This document shows, piece by piece, positions 10,937 through 21,634 of a DNA stretch of 40,558 nucleotides. The position numbers and the translations under genes are program-made. The number at the start of each line of letters is the position of its first letter. Positions within the stretch are counted from its first letter, which is position 1. The notes under the pieces were generated by a model that ran no database searches, had not been told where the DNA came from, and was given only the letters and a program-made list of their open reading frames with translations. The DNA is from Welwitschia mirabilis. Taxonomy: Eukaryota > Gnetophyta > Gnetopsida > Welwitschiales. The stretch lies in assembly GCA_051453625.1 (NCBI GenBank), contig JBOZIK010000001.1, positions 145,746,411 to 145,786,968 of the forward strand, given 5' to 3'.

Positions 10937-11527
10937 TCACACCATAACAGGCTTAGACACAACAGAGCCAGCGGAAGCGCCAGTGACCGGAGAAGGAACC
11001 TCACAAAAAACACAGGCGGAGGGCCGCGAGCTCGAATTCTTCAGAACCTTTTTAAATTCATTCACGGAGCAAGGAAATGTAATGACACCTTCATGTGCAT
11101 ACCCGAACTCGTTGCGCGCAGCCTCCAGCAGAATTTTAAACGCACTGTGATTCAGGAGCTTCAACTTTATGACGAATCTCTGCTTTTCTTGGCCAACATA
11201 AACTGGAAAATATCCTTCGGGAACGTCCGCAGGGACATCAGAAGAAGAAGAAGATAAGGAAAATTGAGAAAGAGACGAAAAGGAAGATTGAGAAAGAGAA
11301 TGGCTAGATCCGGAATTTGATTTGCACAAGGATCCTCCATCTCCTCCTCCGAGTTTGGAGAGGCTGCTTTTGCTTCTCGAAAACTTCGATACGCTGAAGG
11401 CGCGGCTCAGAACTCTCGTCGCAGCGAGAGCGGACTTCCATTTGCGGAGACGTTTCGGCGCATCTCTTTCACTGTGTTTTTCCTCTGCTTGTTGCACCTT
11501 CGCGCTGTTGTTCTTGGAGGAGAACAT
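10937..11527 (-). CDS. SAUR-family (small auxin-up RNA) protein, 196 aa, intronless
   Basis: The predicted protein carries a complete SAUR domain at residues about 99-165: DVPEGYFPVYVG (101-112), RFVIKLKLLNHSAFKILLEA (117-136), FGYAHEGVITFPC (141-153) and a VNEFKKVL end. A basic N-terminus (APKRLRKWKSAL, 23-34) and a serine-rich linker (about 44-96) precede it, and a 31-residue tail follows. SAUR proteins are plant-specific; well-studied members inhibit PP2C.D phosphatases and so activate plasma-membrane proton pumps during cell expansion. Whether this longer member does so is not shown. The same frame opens further upstream at an ATG at 11650 (237 aa). I prefer the ATG at 11527 because the added 41 residues look like an untranslated leader and a TATA-like site lies only about 30 bases before 11650. 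A single exon is usual for the family. It is the only intact cellular gene seen. The exact SAUR subgroup is not assigned. Confidence 0.93.
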   Translation of the reverse strand: MFSSKNNSAKVQQAEEKHSERDAPKRLRKWKSALAATRVLSRAFSVSKFSRSKSSLSKLGGGDGGSLCKSNSGSSHSLSQSSFSSLSQFSLSSSSSDVPADVPEGYFPVYVGQEKQRFVIKLKLLNHSAFKILLEAARNEFGYAHEGVITFPCSVNEFKKVLKNSSSRPSACVFCEVPSPVTGASAGSVVSKPVMV

Positions 11528-11635
11528 GTTGAAGTGTTGCTGCAAAACGAAGGATCTGAATGGATTCGCAGAGGAAGCTCCGAAATTGCCTTTAAGAAGG
11601 ATATGTAAGGCGGAAGATTGCTTGCTTGCTAAACC

Positions 11636-11690
11636 TATAATTATCTTCAAATCACGTGCACTTCTCCTCGAAAATAGGATATAAAGAGAG
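11636..11690 (-). promoter_or_regulatory. Probable SAUR core promoter with TATA-like sites and a G-box
   Basis: On the minus strand, CTCTCTTTATATCC (11690-11677) is a plausible TATA region. A perfect G-box CACGTG lies at 11653-11658 and a second A/T core (ATAATTATAGG) at about 11644-11634. A start of transcription near 11650 would give a leader of about 120 bases to the ATG at 11527. A TGTCTG word, similar to an auxin response element, reads on the minus strand at 11745-11740; alone it is weak evidence of auxin control. G-boxes bind bZIP and bHLH factors, including those of light and growth signalling. Confidence 0.4.
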
Positions 11691-11970
11691 GGCTGTTATT
11701 GGATAAGTCCTTTGGCAAGTTGGTTGTGTCGCCCATGATCAGACATGGGAGTACCTCGAAAACAAGATTTCCCTGCCATTGGTGGTGTCCTTAGCTTTCC
11801 AATGATTGACTACCGTCTTCTGTTCCACTTTCTTCTGTTTTTTACCTTCAGGTCGACTCGTAATTTTTTATTTATTTTGTTATTAGCTAATTTCTTTAAT
11901 TCATTAGAAATAAAATTTGACGCTGCCAAAGGTATAATTGATCATAAATGCGCTGTTTATTAAGCTGAAT

Positions 11971-12897
11971 CATTTAATTAATTGTTGTTATTGTTATAAA
12001 CTTACTTTCGGACCTCAATCATGCTTTCTATGTGGTCAGATTTTATTTTAGCATGAAAACCCACTTATGATGTTGGACCCCAAAAGGATTCATATTAAAA
12101 AATTTTAAATGTTAAAAAATCTATAAAGTATAATAGACATAATTACCTCAATTACCACGAACCATTTAGCTGCTCTGAGCATAGACAATGTGACCTATAT
12201 TAGATCAACGAGAGGAGGTAATTATCCTCTAGCTACACTTTTGCCCTCTATGTCCCAATCTATAAAGCCACATAATACAAAATATTAGCTTTCACTTTAT
12301 AATTAAAGAGCACAAGAATATTTGCTTTATGAAAAAAAAGGCCTTTGCAAATACATAGACTTATTGGCCATATAAAACCACATATAACTAGGCTCATTGA
12401 CCATGCCACTACTTCAAGCATGGACCATTTGACCTATATTAGATCAGTTACAAGAAGTAATTACCTTCTAGCTACAAATTTTATGTTTATGCCCTGATTT
12501 AAAAACTAGATAATGCATAGTATGAGCGTTCACTTTATAATCAAAGAGTGCATGAACATTTCCTTCATGAAAATAAATTTCACATTTGAATGCAAATAAA
12601 CTAACTTACTTTAACTCTATAATATGAATATCCCCTTTCCTCCAACACAAACAAAACTAAATTTATAATCATAATCAATAAATAGTTGAAGAGCACTAAT
12701 GTTTAAGAACCACAAAGACCAAAATGTGCAAAAGAATAGCAATCTTGTCATAAAAAAGGACAGTGAATAAACATGATCATAAGTGTCTTTTTCTTGTAAA
12801 GAGACTCATTTAATTCTATCTTTTTCTTTTTTTAAAAAAAGACCTTTTGAAGAATGAAACATACAATCACAAAGACATGAAAGCACTACTCTATCTT
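11971..12897. other. AT-rich intergenic DNA with a tandem duplication
   Basis: No gene is recognised. The island ends sharply near 11970. The interval is dominated by a two-copy repeat (listed separately) and by A-rich sequence from 12580 to 12897. Confidence 0.5.
12178..12575 (+). repeat. Diverged tandem duplication, about 165 bp per copy, offset 239 bp
   Basis: Copy 1 is about 12178-12340 and copy 2 about 12415-12575. Shared words include TGACCTATATTAGATCA (12191 and 12430), the CTCTAGCTACA/TTCTAGCTACA block, and CACTTTATAAT.AAAGAG followed by a CATGAAAA-type end. About 75 bases of unrelated sequence separate them. No transposon termini are visible. Confidence 0.75.
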
Positions 12898-13057
12898 ATT
12901 TAATGTACATGGGTAAAACAAAATGGANNNNNNNNNNNNNNNNNNNNNNNNNNNNNNNNNNNNNNNNNNNNNNNNNNNNNNNNNNNNNNNNNNNNNNNNN
13001 NNNNNNNNNNNNNNNNNNNNNNNNNNNATTTAATGTACATGGGTAAAACAAAATGGA
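12898..13057. other. 100-N gap with identical 30-bp edges, a probable false gap
   Basis: N runs from 12928 to 13027, exactly 100 bases. The 30 bases before it (12898-12927) are repeated without change directly after it (13028-13057), starting ATTTAATGTACATGGGTAAA. This is the signature of two contig ends that overlap but were scaffolded with a default gap. The real sequence is probably continuous with one copy. A genuine 30-bp duplication around unsequenced DNA is possible but less likely. Confidence 0.85.
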
Positions 13058-16000
13058 AAGGTAAAAACGTTCATTGAATCCCCTAAAATGATCCTTCAAG
13101 ATGAAAAGATATTAGATAAGTAGAAACAATATGAGAAACATCATGAAGAGAATCTAGTAAAATTATTACACGATCAAGCCCATTATGTTTTTGTACAAAG
13201 GTCTAAACACATCCCAAAAACTATTTGAAAAAAATGGAAATAGAGGTATAAAATGAAGTTTAATTCTTGCAAAGATATTAAAAAGGAATTACAAAAGATC
13301 TAGACAAAACAAGAACTTAGTGAGGAGACTAAGCGAATCTAAGATCGCATGAATATGAATATCTATACGAACTCCAAGAAATCCCTATAGATGAGGCATA
13401 GTACTAGAGAGAAAGATCTAGAATTTGATGGCTACAAGAAGGTGATAAGCACACAAAAGTTTTCTTCCATCATGCAAACTAGCACAAGATGTATAATAAG
13501 GTTAGAAAGTTCAAGTTGGAGATAAATTATTAGAAAACGAAGAGGATATCAAATTAGAAATGAAGAAGCTTCTTAAAATAATATGGCAGTGAATGAATAT
13601 CATCCCTATCCTATTACACATTTTTAATAAAGTTATTAACTAGGAAAATGAAGAATTAAGTAAGGTCATAGATAAGAAAGAGGTAAACTAGGCCATTAAA
13701 TTTATGAAAAATGATAAAGCCCTATGGATTAATGGTTGGCTCATAGAGCTTTTTAGACTCTCTTTCTCCATCCTTCATTGAAACATTCAAGATGTTGTGT
13801 AGAATATTTTAATAAGCAAAAAACCCCCACTAAAATAAATAGAATCAGAATGGTTTTATTCTAAAGAAAATGGATGTGAATAGTCTAGGGGATTATAGAT
13901 TAATTGGTATGTGTAATGTACTTTAAAGGATTTTTATAGCTATAATGGTTTGTCATATCATCTCCCTGCTATCAAATTTTATCTCTATAAATCAAGCTGG
14001 CTTCATCCACTTTAGGTACATACAAGAGCAAATTTTACTTACTCATAAGATTATAAATTCTATTAAAAAACATAAATTTCTTCTAATGCTTACTAAGATC
14101 AACATAGTTAAGGCCTATAACACAATTAGCTAGAGTGTGTTGAAAACCATTCTTAGGAAAACTAGGTTTGTAAATGATATAGTAAACCTCTGGATGGACA
14201 TACATGTCTTAGCTGAATTCTATCTAAAGATCAATGGCATCAGATCTGAATATTTCATAGTAAGCCACAGCCTCAAACAAGAAGACCCCTTCTCTCCTTA
14301 CTTATTTCTATTTGTTATAGATGTTCTATAGGAAATGTTAAAGAAAAATGGTATTAAAGGGATCAAGATTAAAAAACAAACATTTATTAATAATCATTGT
14401 GAAAAGGATATAATTATAATGATTTAAGCCTTATTTCAATAAGAAAAAGCCATAAAAAATATAATGGAGCTATTCCAAAGGTAAACTAGAATAAGACAAA
14501 AATCCACTTTATAAGATCAAAAATCATTCCTAGGATTGATATCACCCAAATACTAAGAGTCAAGGTGGAGGAAATTAATGATATTTACTTAGGCATGGTA
14601 TTGAAAAGCTAGAATAAAATCTAATTTTGGAAGCATGTCATTGAGAAATTCCAAATAAATGTAATACTTGAAAAATAGATTCTTATCTTTCAAAGAAAAA
14701 GTTATCCTTGCTAACTCTACTTCATAGCTACTTTTAGATACTCAACTTTTATTATCATCCCCTAAAACACATTATCAAGAAAATAAATGAAATAATAAAA
14801 AAACATTATTTAGTTAGGAGAAAAGGATAAAAATAGAATTCCCCTTTACAAGTGGGACATTATTCTTTAATCAAAAGCATTTGGAGATTGAAAGCTTCAA
14901 AGACCTAGAGATTGTACTCTTAACAAGGGAAAATAGAATTATCAGAAGATTGTACATGGAGGATCTTCCATAAAGTAATTTAATAAAATATATATGTAAT
15001 AATTGAAATAGTAAGTGAGATATTCTTTCCTTGAACAACACCTGATGAATTCTTGTTAAAAGCTCATAAATTATGAAAATCTTTAATGGGAAAAATATTT
15101 TTAAAAGAGTGATATCCTAGATAAAATCAAATTTTTTTCTTGGTTATTACAAAGAAATAGGATTTATCCAAGAGATAATTTAATCAAAAGAGAAATCATA
15201 GTTCTCCCATACTATCCCATTTGCCAAGAAAATGTGGAGACCACTGACCATTTTCTTAAGGACTATACCTAAAGCAAACATCTTATCACATTAATGAATA
15301 ATTATTATACTATTAGAAAATTACACAAAAAATGGTAGAAATAGGGATTTCATCTAAAACATTAGTAGATTTAAAAGATCTACAATCAAATTATTTTTTC
15401 CAGTGCCCCTCTTCCTCTCCCTACAAATATGACTCATAATTTAAGATGGTATTTTTGTAAAACCAAGTTAACCATGAACTAGAGATTCTAGCTCTCTTTG
15501 AATTTTATCCAAAGATTTGGTAAAAAGTGCAAGTAATAACTAGAGAAGCTTCTTTCAAAAACTAAAAAAGCCAAAGATGAATATTACCCTCTTTTTTAGG
15601 ATCTAGAAATAAGGCTAAATGAAATTCAAGAGAGTAACAATTTAGATCATAGATGAAGCACTAGTAGGATACCTTGAGATGTAAGAGGAAGAAGGAAAAA
15701 CCCTTGTTAATGCTAAGGAGTACAGGAAGCTTATCATTTCTTCCTAGTACATATTCCTGAGCTTTCAAATGGCCACACACATATAAGTGCCTTACTGCTC
15801 CCATGGAGTCTAGGGACAAACATGATAAATGGATACTTTACACAATCTAGATGTATCTCTAAACTTGCAGGTATTTATTTTACCTTTCTCAAAGCATTAG
15901 ACCTAGAACCAAAGATTAATATTCTACATTTCTTCCTCTACTTTCTAGAAAGAAAGGATAAAACTAAACACTCATGTCTAGTAATGGTTTTATGTAGGGC

Positions 16001-16355
16001 TACAAAAGTGTAACAAGAAACCCCTCAAGCCTCCTTTCCTTGATGAAAAAAAAGCATAAAAAGAAGAAATGCAAGGAAAATTTCCATATATGCTAATCTA
16101 GAAACATCAAAGGGACCTTTTCCCTAGATGTAAGGATTTTAATGATCTTTTAGAGTAGAAGTGAATTTTTGGTGCGGCTTACTTTGCATGTTACAATTTA
16201 CTTAGTATGCCTTTTAAAGTTCTATGATGTTTTTTAGTAAACTATGATGTTCAATTAGAAGCTTGATGCTTCATTACAAATTTTATGTTTAGGGGCATCT
16301 CTGCCACTCTTATAATGTATTTTATATTAATAGAATTTCTATTTTTTTTAAAAAC
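13028..16355 (+). mobile_element. Decayed, 5'-truncated L1-type LINE
   Basis: Pieces of ORF2 appear in the normal order. The linker WLQEGDKHTKVFFHH is near 13420-13465. The RT start has NQAGF and KINIVKAYNTIS (about 13993-14133), followed by a GLRQGDPLSPYLF-like stretch reading SLKQEDPFSPYLF (about 14269-14307). The catalytic FADD position is mutated to CEKD (14398-14409). The C-terminal zinc-binding region reads RIYPRDNLIKRE and then YPICQENVETTDHF (about 15160-15255), with the first Cys lost. The 3' end has the CTGCCACTCTTATAATGT and TTAATAGAATTTCTA type tail (about 16298-16350), typical of plant LINEs. The endonuclease domain expected upstream is not seen, so the copy is 5'-truncated or interrupted at the gap. 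Many stops and shifts make it dead. Confidence 0.85.
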
Positions 16356-17649
16356 TATTAAAGAAAATGCAAAGAGCTTATTAAAAACATGTGAAATATG
16401 ATATCATGCTCCAAATATTACATAACTATAAAACGTATCCCATAAATAACCAAACTATTTAATCCATGAATGTATTAGTTAAATGAAAACTATCATGTAC
16501 ATATATATTTATAAATACTTGTAGTAACAAGAGACATGATAAAAATGACTACTAAGAATAATTATATATTGCTAAATCATACTTGGCTATTATAAGAACT
16601 TCTTCTAACTAGAAATATGCTCTTTCTTGCATCTAATACTATATAAGAATAATTGAATGAGAACTATGTTAACCACAATTCCCAACATGGTCCTAGTCAT
16701 AAAACATAGTTAGTAAGGTAACCTAGGAGCTGAGAAGCATGGATCATAGACTACATATCCTAATTATAACATATTTATTTTAATAGTTATATCTACCAAT
16801 AAAACAAATATGTCATAACTATAACGGTTCTATATTTCCTCTATACAATTTTATCTTTTATTATAGGGTTTTCCTTTTATGGCCATGAAATCCTAATAAA
16901 GATTTTTCATCTAAACTTCATATAATTTGGTTACACAAATCAATGTTAAATTTTATTACTAGTTTTTCTTTAATAATCATAAAACCTAATTTCAAAAACC
17001 ATCACAACATTTAAGAGATATTAGAAAACTCATATTGAAAGAAGATAATATTTAAAAAATAGAAATCATGTACATAATTCATTATAGTTTATTATATATA
17101 GTAAGGGACATCCAAGTGAACTAAGTAAGAATAATAAATTATGAAAAAAGAAAAACTAAGATAAATCAAGATTAAATTTATTTGGAATAAACATAAACCA
17201 CTAAAGAAAGAAAAACCAACTAAAAAAATAGTCAAAAGGAAGATAAAATAGAGTATGATAGATTTTATACCAACATGAAGCTAGAATGGAATGGAAATCA
17301 AGCCATAAAAGAAGAATAGTAGGCCACACATCTATTAAAGATTTTCAAAATCTTACAAGTATTGTTCTTTAATATCAAGAGAGACCATAGTATTTCAATA
17401 TGTACAAATAAGTATAACAAAAACCACAACGAAATAATGGCTAATTTATTATAATGGTAACATAAATTTTTAAATAATTTAATTACCAAAATTATTAAAT
17501 AACTAATGTAGTAATAAATTGATAAATAAAATAAATTAAATAGGTTCCATAATTTTATGAGATGTTTAATTATTTTAGTATAATATTATGTTAAGATTAA
17601 ACAATTTAAGTATTAACACCCTTTGCTATATGACACATTCAAGTTTACA
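16356..17649 (-). mobile_element. Putative 3' LTR of the minus-strand chromovirus-like element
   Basis: Assigned by position: on the minus strand it follows the integrase end and a polypurine tract (17665-17651), and opens with TG at 17649-17648. No second copy of this LTR is visible, so the far end is unknown and is placed at the LINE tail only for convenience. The sequence is very AT-rich with no ORF of note. Confidence 0.35.
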
Positions 17650-17650
17650 A

Positions 17651-17665
17651 GATCCTCCCTTCCAT
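17651..17665 (-). promoter_or_regulatory. Polypurine tract of the minus-strand Ty3/gypsy element
   Basis: Read on the minus strand as GGAAGGGAGGATC, directly ahead of a TG. Its position between integrase remnants and the presumed LTR is as expected for a Ty3/gypsy element. Confidence 0.5.
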
Positions 17666-19768
17666 TTATGTTTGTAGTTTTTCCCCATAGAAAGTTGAAA
17701 GAAGTTTTAGCCTTCATTGTGAAATTTTTATTTTATCTTGCAAGTTTTTTAGTTATATCTAATAAGTCCATTATACTTTAAATAGTTATGTTCTTCTTCC
17801 TCTAAGTATCACTTTCCTTTTATCTAATATTTTGACTTATTAATTTGTAAAGCTATTGTCTAGTTACATATCTATATCTTGATCATAAGTAATTCTTGCT
17901 ACATTTGAAATACATTTTCTTAATAATGAAATATTAAAAAAAAAACATTATGAAGTTCTACTAGTTGTGGAAGTAGAGCCAACTCATAAGCCATTAGTTT
18001 TACTTATCTTATCATCTAGTATGAACTTATGAATATTTTTGTTAACTTGTTTCTTAATAAATCAAAATATGCCTTTAAACGAAGAAACTTCAAAAAAATG
18101 TGATTTTCTTCGTTAAATATGCCTTTTGTTTAAATTTGCATATTTGACTTATGTATTTTTTATCTTTCCTAGCCTTTTTCTTATCCATATAATTTTATAT
18201 CTTAATGTTTGAGTAGATAAAACTATTAATGTTTTTTAAATACATCAAATTATAAAACTAGTATTTTATAATTTCTTTCACATAGAGTTTCAAATGGTGC
18301 AAATCCAATTAATTCTTATTAAACATTATTAAAAGTAAATTCTACTAAAGCCAAATGATCTATCCAAAACATAATAGAATACAATATCATTAAACTTAAT
18401 AGTTTCAATAAGATCTAGTTAATTCTTTCTTTTTATAGCTATGGCTAAATTCAATCTAGTATTAACATCCTAACTAAAATATGTTTAAAGCCTACATATA
18501 AATCTCTATATTTGAAATAATTATCTTTAAAATCTCATGTAGCTTGATTATACTTCTTATATCCTCCTTAAGAAATTTTAAAGCTAAGTTTATGATTTAA
18601 AAAAAATAGAAGTGTGTAATTTTAATTTAAAGATAACCATCATTAATATAGCATTAAATCTATCTCTTAATCTAGGTAAACTTATAATAAAGTTCATACC
18701 TATAGTCTCCCACATCCACTCTAGTACTTTATAAGAGTATAGCACTCTAACTTGATTCTTATGTCCTACCTTGACTAATTGATAAGTTATGTACTTGACC
18801 ACATAGCTAATCCATTTTAGATTGAATCCTAATAATCAAAAGTATTGTCTAATATTTTTATTCACATTATGACTCCTCAATGAATAAAATGTTTAACCAT
18901 AATAATTCATTGAAAATTAGTTGTCTTAGTTATTTGTTATTAAGCATTACTATCTTATCCAAATATCTCACTAGATTATGCTTGGTAACATCAAATAATT
19001 CTATTAGTTTCTCTTTAATTTTTATGAATAATGAACATATCTTTTAATCATTAATAATCATCTTATCTAGACCATTATTTACATTTAGGAAATTGATCAT
19101 AAGCATCTTTCTACTTAATTCATCTACTACCACATTTTTCTTTCTCTTATGATACTTTATTTGAATATTATAATCTTGTAAAAATTCTACTTATCTTACC
19201 TAAGATTCAAGTAAAGCTATATTTGAATATGTTATAGAATCTTTATGATCTCTTAAAATCTCAACATTTTCTCCATTGAAATAATATCTCCCTATGTTTA
19301 GAGCATGAATAATTATAACTAACTTTAGATCATGAACTAGAGAATTTATTTCATGGACTTTTAAGTTTCTAGATGCATAAAAAATAACATTATCATTTTG
19401 TATTAAGATTACTCCTAGTCCTTTTTCTAATGCATTACTAGAACCTATGTAAGACTTTCTTCATTTTGATGTTGTTATAAAATTTTTTAAAGGAATGGCT
19501 AGCTTTAATTTCTAGAATGCTTCCCCACATTACTTCTTTAATTTGAACCTCTTTGTCCCTTTTTCTTCTTGCTTAATACATAGGTAAAAATAACATGTAT
19601 CTTAAAACGCTATAAATAAATCTTATATAATAGCTTACGAGTCATAGAAATCTTCTTAACTATATCACTAATTCTAGTTTGGGCTAATCCATAATTGCCT
19701 AAATATTCTCATCATTTATTTTCTTTTCTTTTTTTAAAATTACATGACTTAATAACTTACATTTTTCT
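17666..19768 (-). pseudogene. Decayed chromovirus-like Ty3/gypsy pol (RT end, RNase H, integrase)
   Basis: Read from 19768 downwards. The end of RT has EKCKLLSHVI (about 19769-19740), matching the KCEFLGHVVS region. RNase H has IFYASRNLKVHE, HDLKLVIIIHAL, LRDHKDS and KKNVVVDELSRK (about 19400-19108). The integrase zinc region is decayed (about 18950-18800). The core start reads WMWETIGMNFIISLPRLRDR with FNAI (about 18725-18653), where MDFI has become MNFI. WIDHLALVEFTFNN and APFETL follow (about 18365-18285), and near the C-terminus MAYELALLPQLVELHNVFF (about 17995-17939). The order and motifs fit the chromovirus branch of Ty3/gypsy. Stops are frequent. The 5' half of pol and gag are missing because the E LTR begins here. 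Confidence 0.8.
18074..18117. repeat. Short inverted repeat
   Basis: TTTAAACGAAGAAA (18074-18087) and TTTCTTCGTTAAA (18105-18117) pair with one base bulged and a loop of 17 bases. It lies in decayed integrase sequence, and a role is not apparent. Confidence 0.5.
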
Positions 19769-19990
19769 TGTAAGATTAAATTAACTATATTTGATACTTT
19801 TATAAATTATATTTTTAGGAATAATTAATAGGTTAACAAGAAAGCTCATAATCATTATATGTGATAATATGATAATCAAATTTAATGCACTAGTGAAATG
19901 GTTAACGATAAAGTTTAAAGAATTATGAAATCTTAAAAGGAAAAATAAAATCTAAAATAATCATTAAAGTGAAAAATGAAAAAAAAAAAG

Positions 19991-20320
19991 GGTGTTGTCC
20001 ATAGTGTCGTCCACACAACCATAGACAGATGTAATCCAAAAAAGGAAATAGCTTTGAAAATGTATCATTCATAGTGATGTCTAGGTGGCACACAAGAATG
20101 ATAGATAGTAATGAATAGGAAGTGTCATCTGATATATCATCTATACAACATATAAGAATGACTAATAGTCAAACAAGAGTAAGAACTAAGAGGTATTATC
20201 CAATATGTTGTCTAGATAATATCAATGAATGACTATTAATAAAAGAACATCAAAACTGCCAAATGTCATGCATTGATAGGAAGTTAGAAGTTTTGCCCAT
20301 CCTATTATTGAGATGACAGG
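19991..20320 (+). repeat. Degenerate 60-70 bp repeat array in LTR E1
   Basis: Unit starts at 19991, 20061, 20121, 20191 and 20261. Each has a GTGTCATCC-like word, then about 10 bases later a GTCTAGATGACA-like word, then often a GAATGACTRATAGT-like word. The final part ends GAGATGACAGGAGTGGATGACAG. GTCATC and GATGAC words can pair within a unit. The array precedes the TATA box and so lies in U3. Confidence 0.65.
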
Positions 20321-20435
20321 AGTGGATGACAGTGCATTATTTGTTAAAAAAATAATTAGCCTTTTAATAAAAGTTTATTTTGGTTACATCCTTTCACATA
20401 ACACCTCTTAGCCTAATCAACTATTGATCCTAAAC

Positions 20436-20443
20436 TATAAATA
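20436..20443 (+). promoter_or_regulatory. TATA box of LTR E1
   Basis: TATAAATA, with a precise partner at 40026-40033 in LTR E2. The sequence about 25 bases downstream (TTTCATCATCTT) is also conserved between the LTRs. Confidence 0.55.
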
Positions 20444-20905
20444 GACATTCTTAGATTACATTTCATCATCTTTTGTGCATTTTAATCTTGTGATGAATTA
20501 AAGATTGAAGAGCAAGGGATCCATCTTAGCTTGTGAGAAAGATGTCCTTAATGTTAGAATACGATTCCTTCATTGAGGATCCTTTGCTTATATGTGGATG
20601 TAAAATAATTAATTGATTTAATAAAGATTGATTAAATTGTATTTTTCTATTAAATTCTCTTATTTTTCTTATAGTTTATATTGATTTTAATTTATGCCAT
20701 TATCATGTAATTAATAATATTATAAGGATCAATCTAAGTGATAATACGTTCTTTGATTTGATTAACACTTGCATTCAAATTGCATTATCTCATTTGCATT
20801 TCATATCATCGTCATTCATTACATTTACTTCATTTGCATTACTTTTAATTTCTCTTTCCTCTTATGTAAATCAATTTTTTAATTTCTATTAGAAGTATTC
20901 TTAAG

Positions 20906-21634
20906 CTTATAATATTATGGGTTAATCCTACTTTACAAGTGTGTTTTATATATGTACTTATAAATTCAATGTTCATATGTTGTGATTAAAGACATAGTAA
21001 GAGAATTCAAATTCTAAAGCATGAATAGGTAATATAATATTTTGGCATCATTTCTTGAAAAGACTTCAAGGAAGTTGAAAATTTATCATTACTTAAGTAA
21101 GCATCTTAGATTCGTTTTAATTTATTTAGTTGAATAATGTTGTATCATATCCTGCCTACATATATGTACATCACTTAATTACCTTTTTAGGTATATCTGT
21201 GATTGCTTAATTATCCAACTTAGATGTACTTTAACTTTCTTTTCTTGCAATTTTTATTTTCTTATAAAATTTCTTTTTCTCACTTTTATTTGATCAATCT
21301 ATTTTCAAAAATTAACATTTCAATTTAGCGTTTTATAGTTTTAAAAATTATTTCTATATTAATAATTTACATTTTTAAAATTTTCTTAGGCCTACTCCTT
21401 CTTTTAAGAAGGATATTTCCATTTCTTATTAAGTTTACTCCTTACACTTTGTGTGATCTTAGGGATTATTAAATTGTTTATTACAAACTTAGCCTATGCT
21501 TTGTGTGACCTAATTAATTAACACATCCACTTAGTTGGACCTACTCCTTGCACCTTTGAGTGATCTTGGAGATTGTTGGCACTTAGATGTAAACAAGTTT
21601 ATTTAACATATTTTGATTAGAAAGGCTATTTAAA
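20906..21634 (+). other. 5' interior of element E with short repeats
   Basis: Non-coding. Between about 21390 and 21580 a phrase like CCTACTCCTTGCACTTTGTGTGATCTTAG recurs in four versions, near 21390, 21430, 21490 and 21540. The rest is AT-rich leader-like sequence. Confidence 0.45.

Larger units (their letters stand above)
19769..20905 (+). mobile_element. LTR E1 (5' LTR of the outer element E)
   Basis: Aligns in direct orientation with 39363-40500. Shared parts include AATAGGTTAA/GATAGGTTAA near the start, a degenerate 60-70 bp repeat array, ACTATAAATA with TTTCATCATCTT after it, GGATGTAAAA, and a run of ATTTGCATT-type words near the end. The start is uncertain between TG at 19769 and TG at about 19792, because RT codons of the interrupted chromovirus-like element may run to about 19790. 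TATAAATA is at 20436-20443. A possible decayed primer site begins at about 20910 (TAATATTAT, compare TGGCGCCGT), but it is too AT-rich to trust. Confidence 0.65.

Noticed and set aside
11322-11684. 120-residue plus-strand frame opposite the SAUR gene
   Set aside because: It is the antisense shadow of the SAUR coding region and leader; no motif, and the minus strand has a complete conserved domain.
12896-13099. Minus-strand frame spanning the N gap
   Set aside because: Its apparent repeat of HFVLPMYIK/YPCTLN-type ends is produced by the duplicated 30-bp gap edges.
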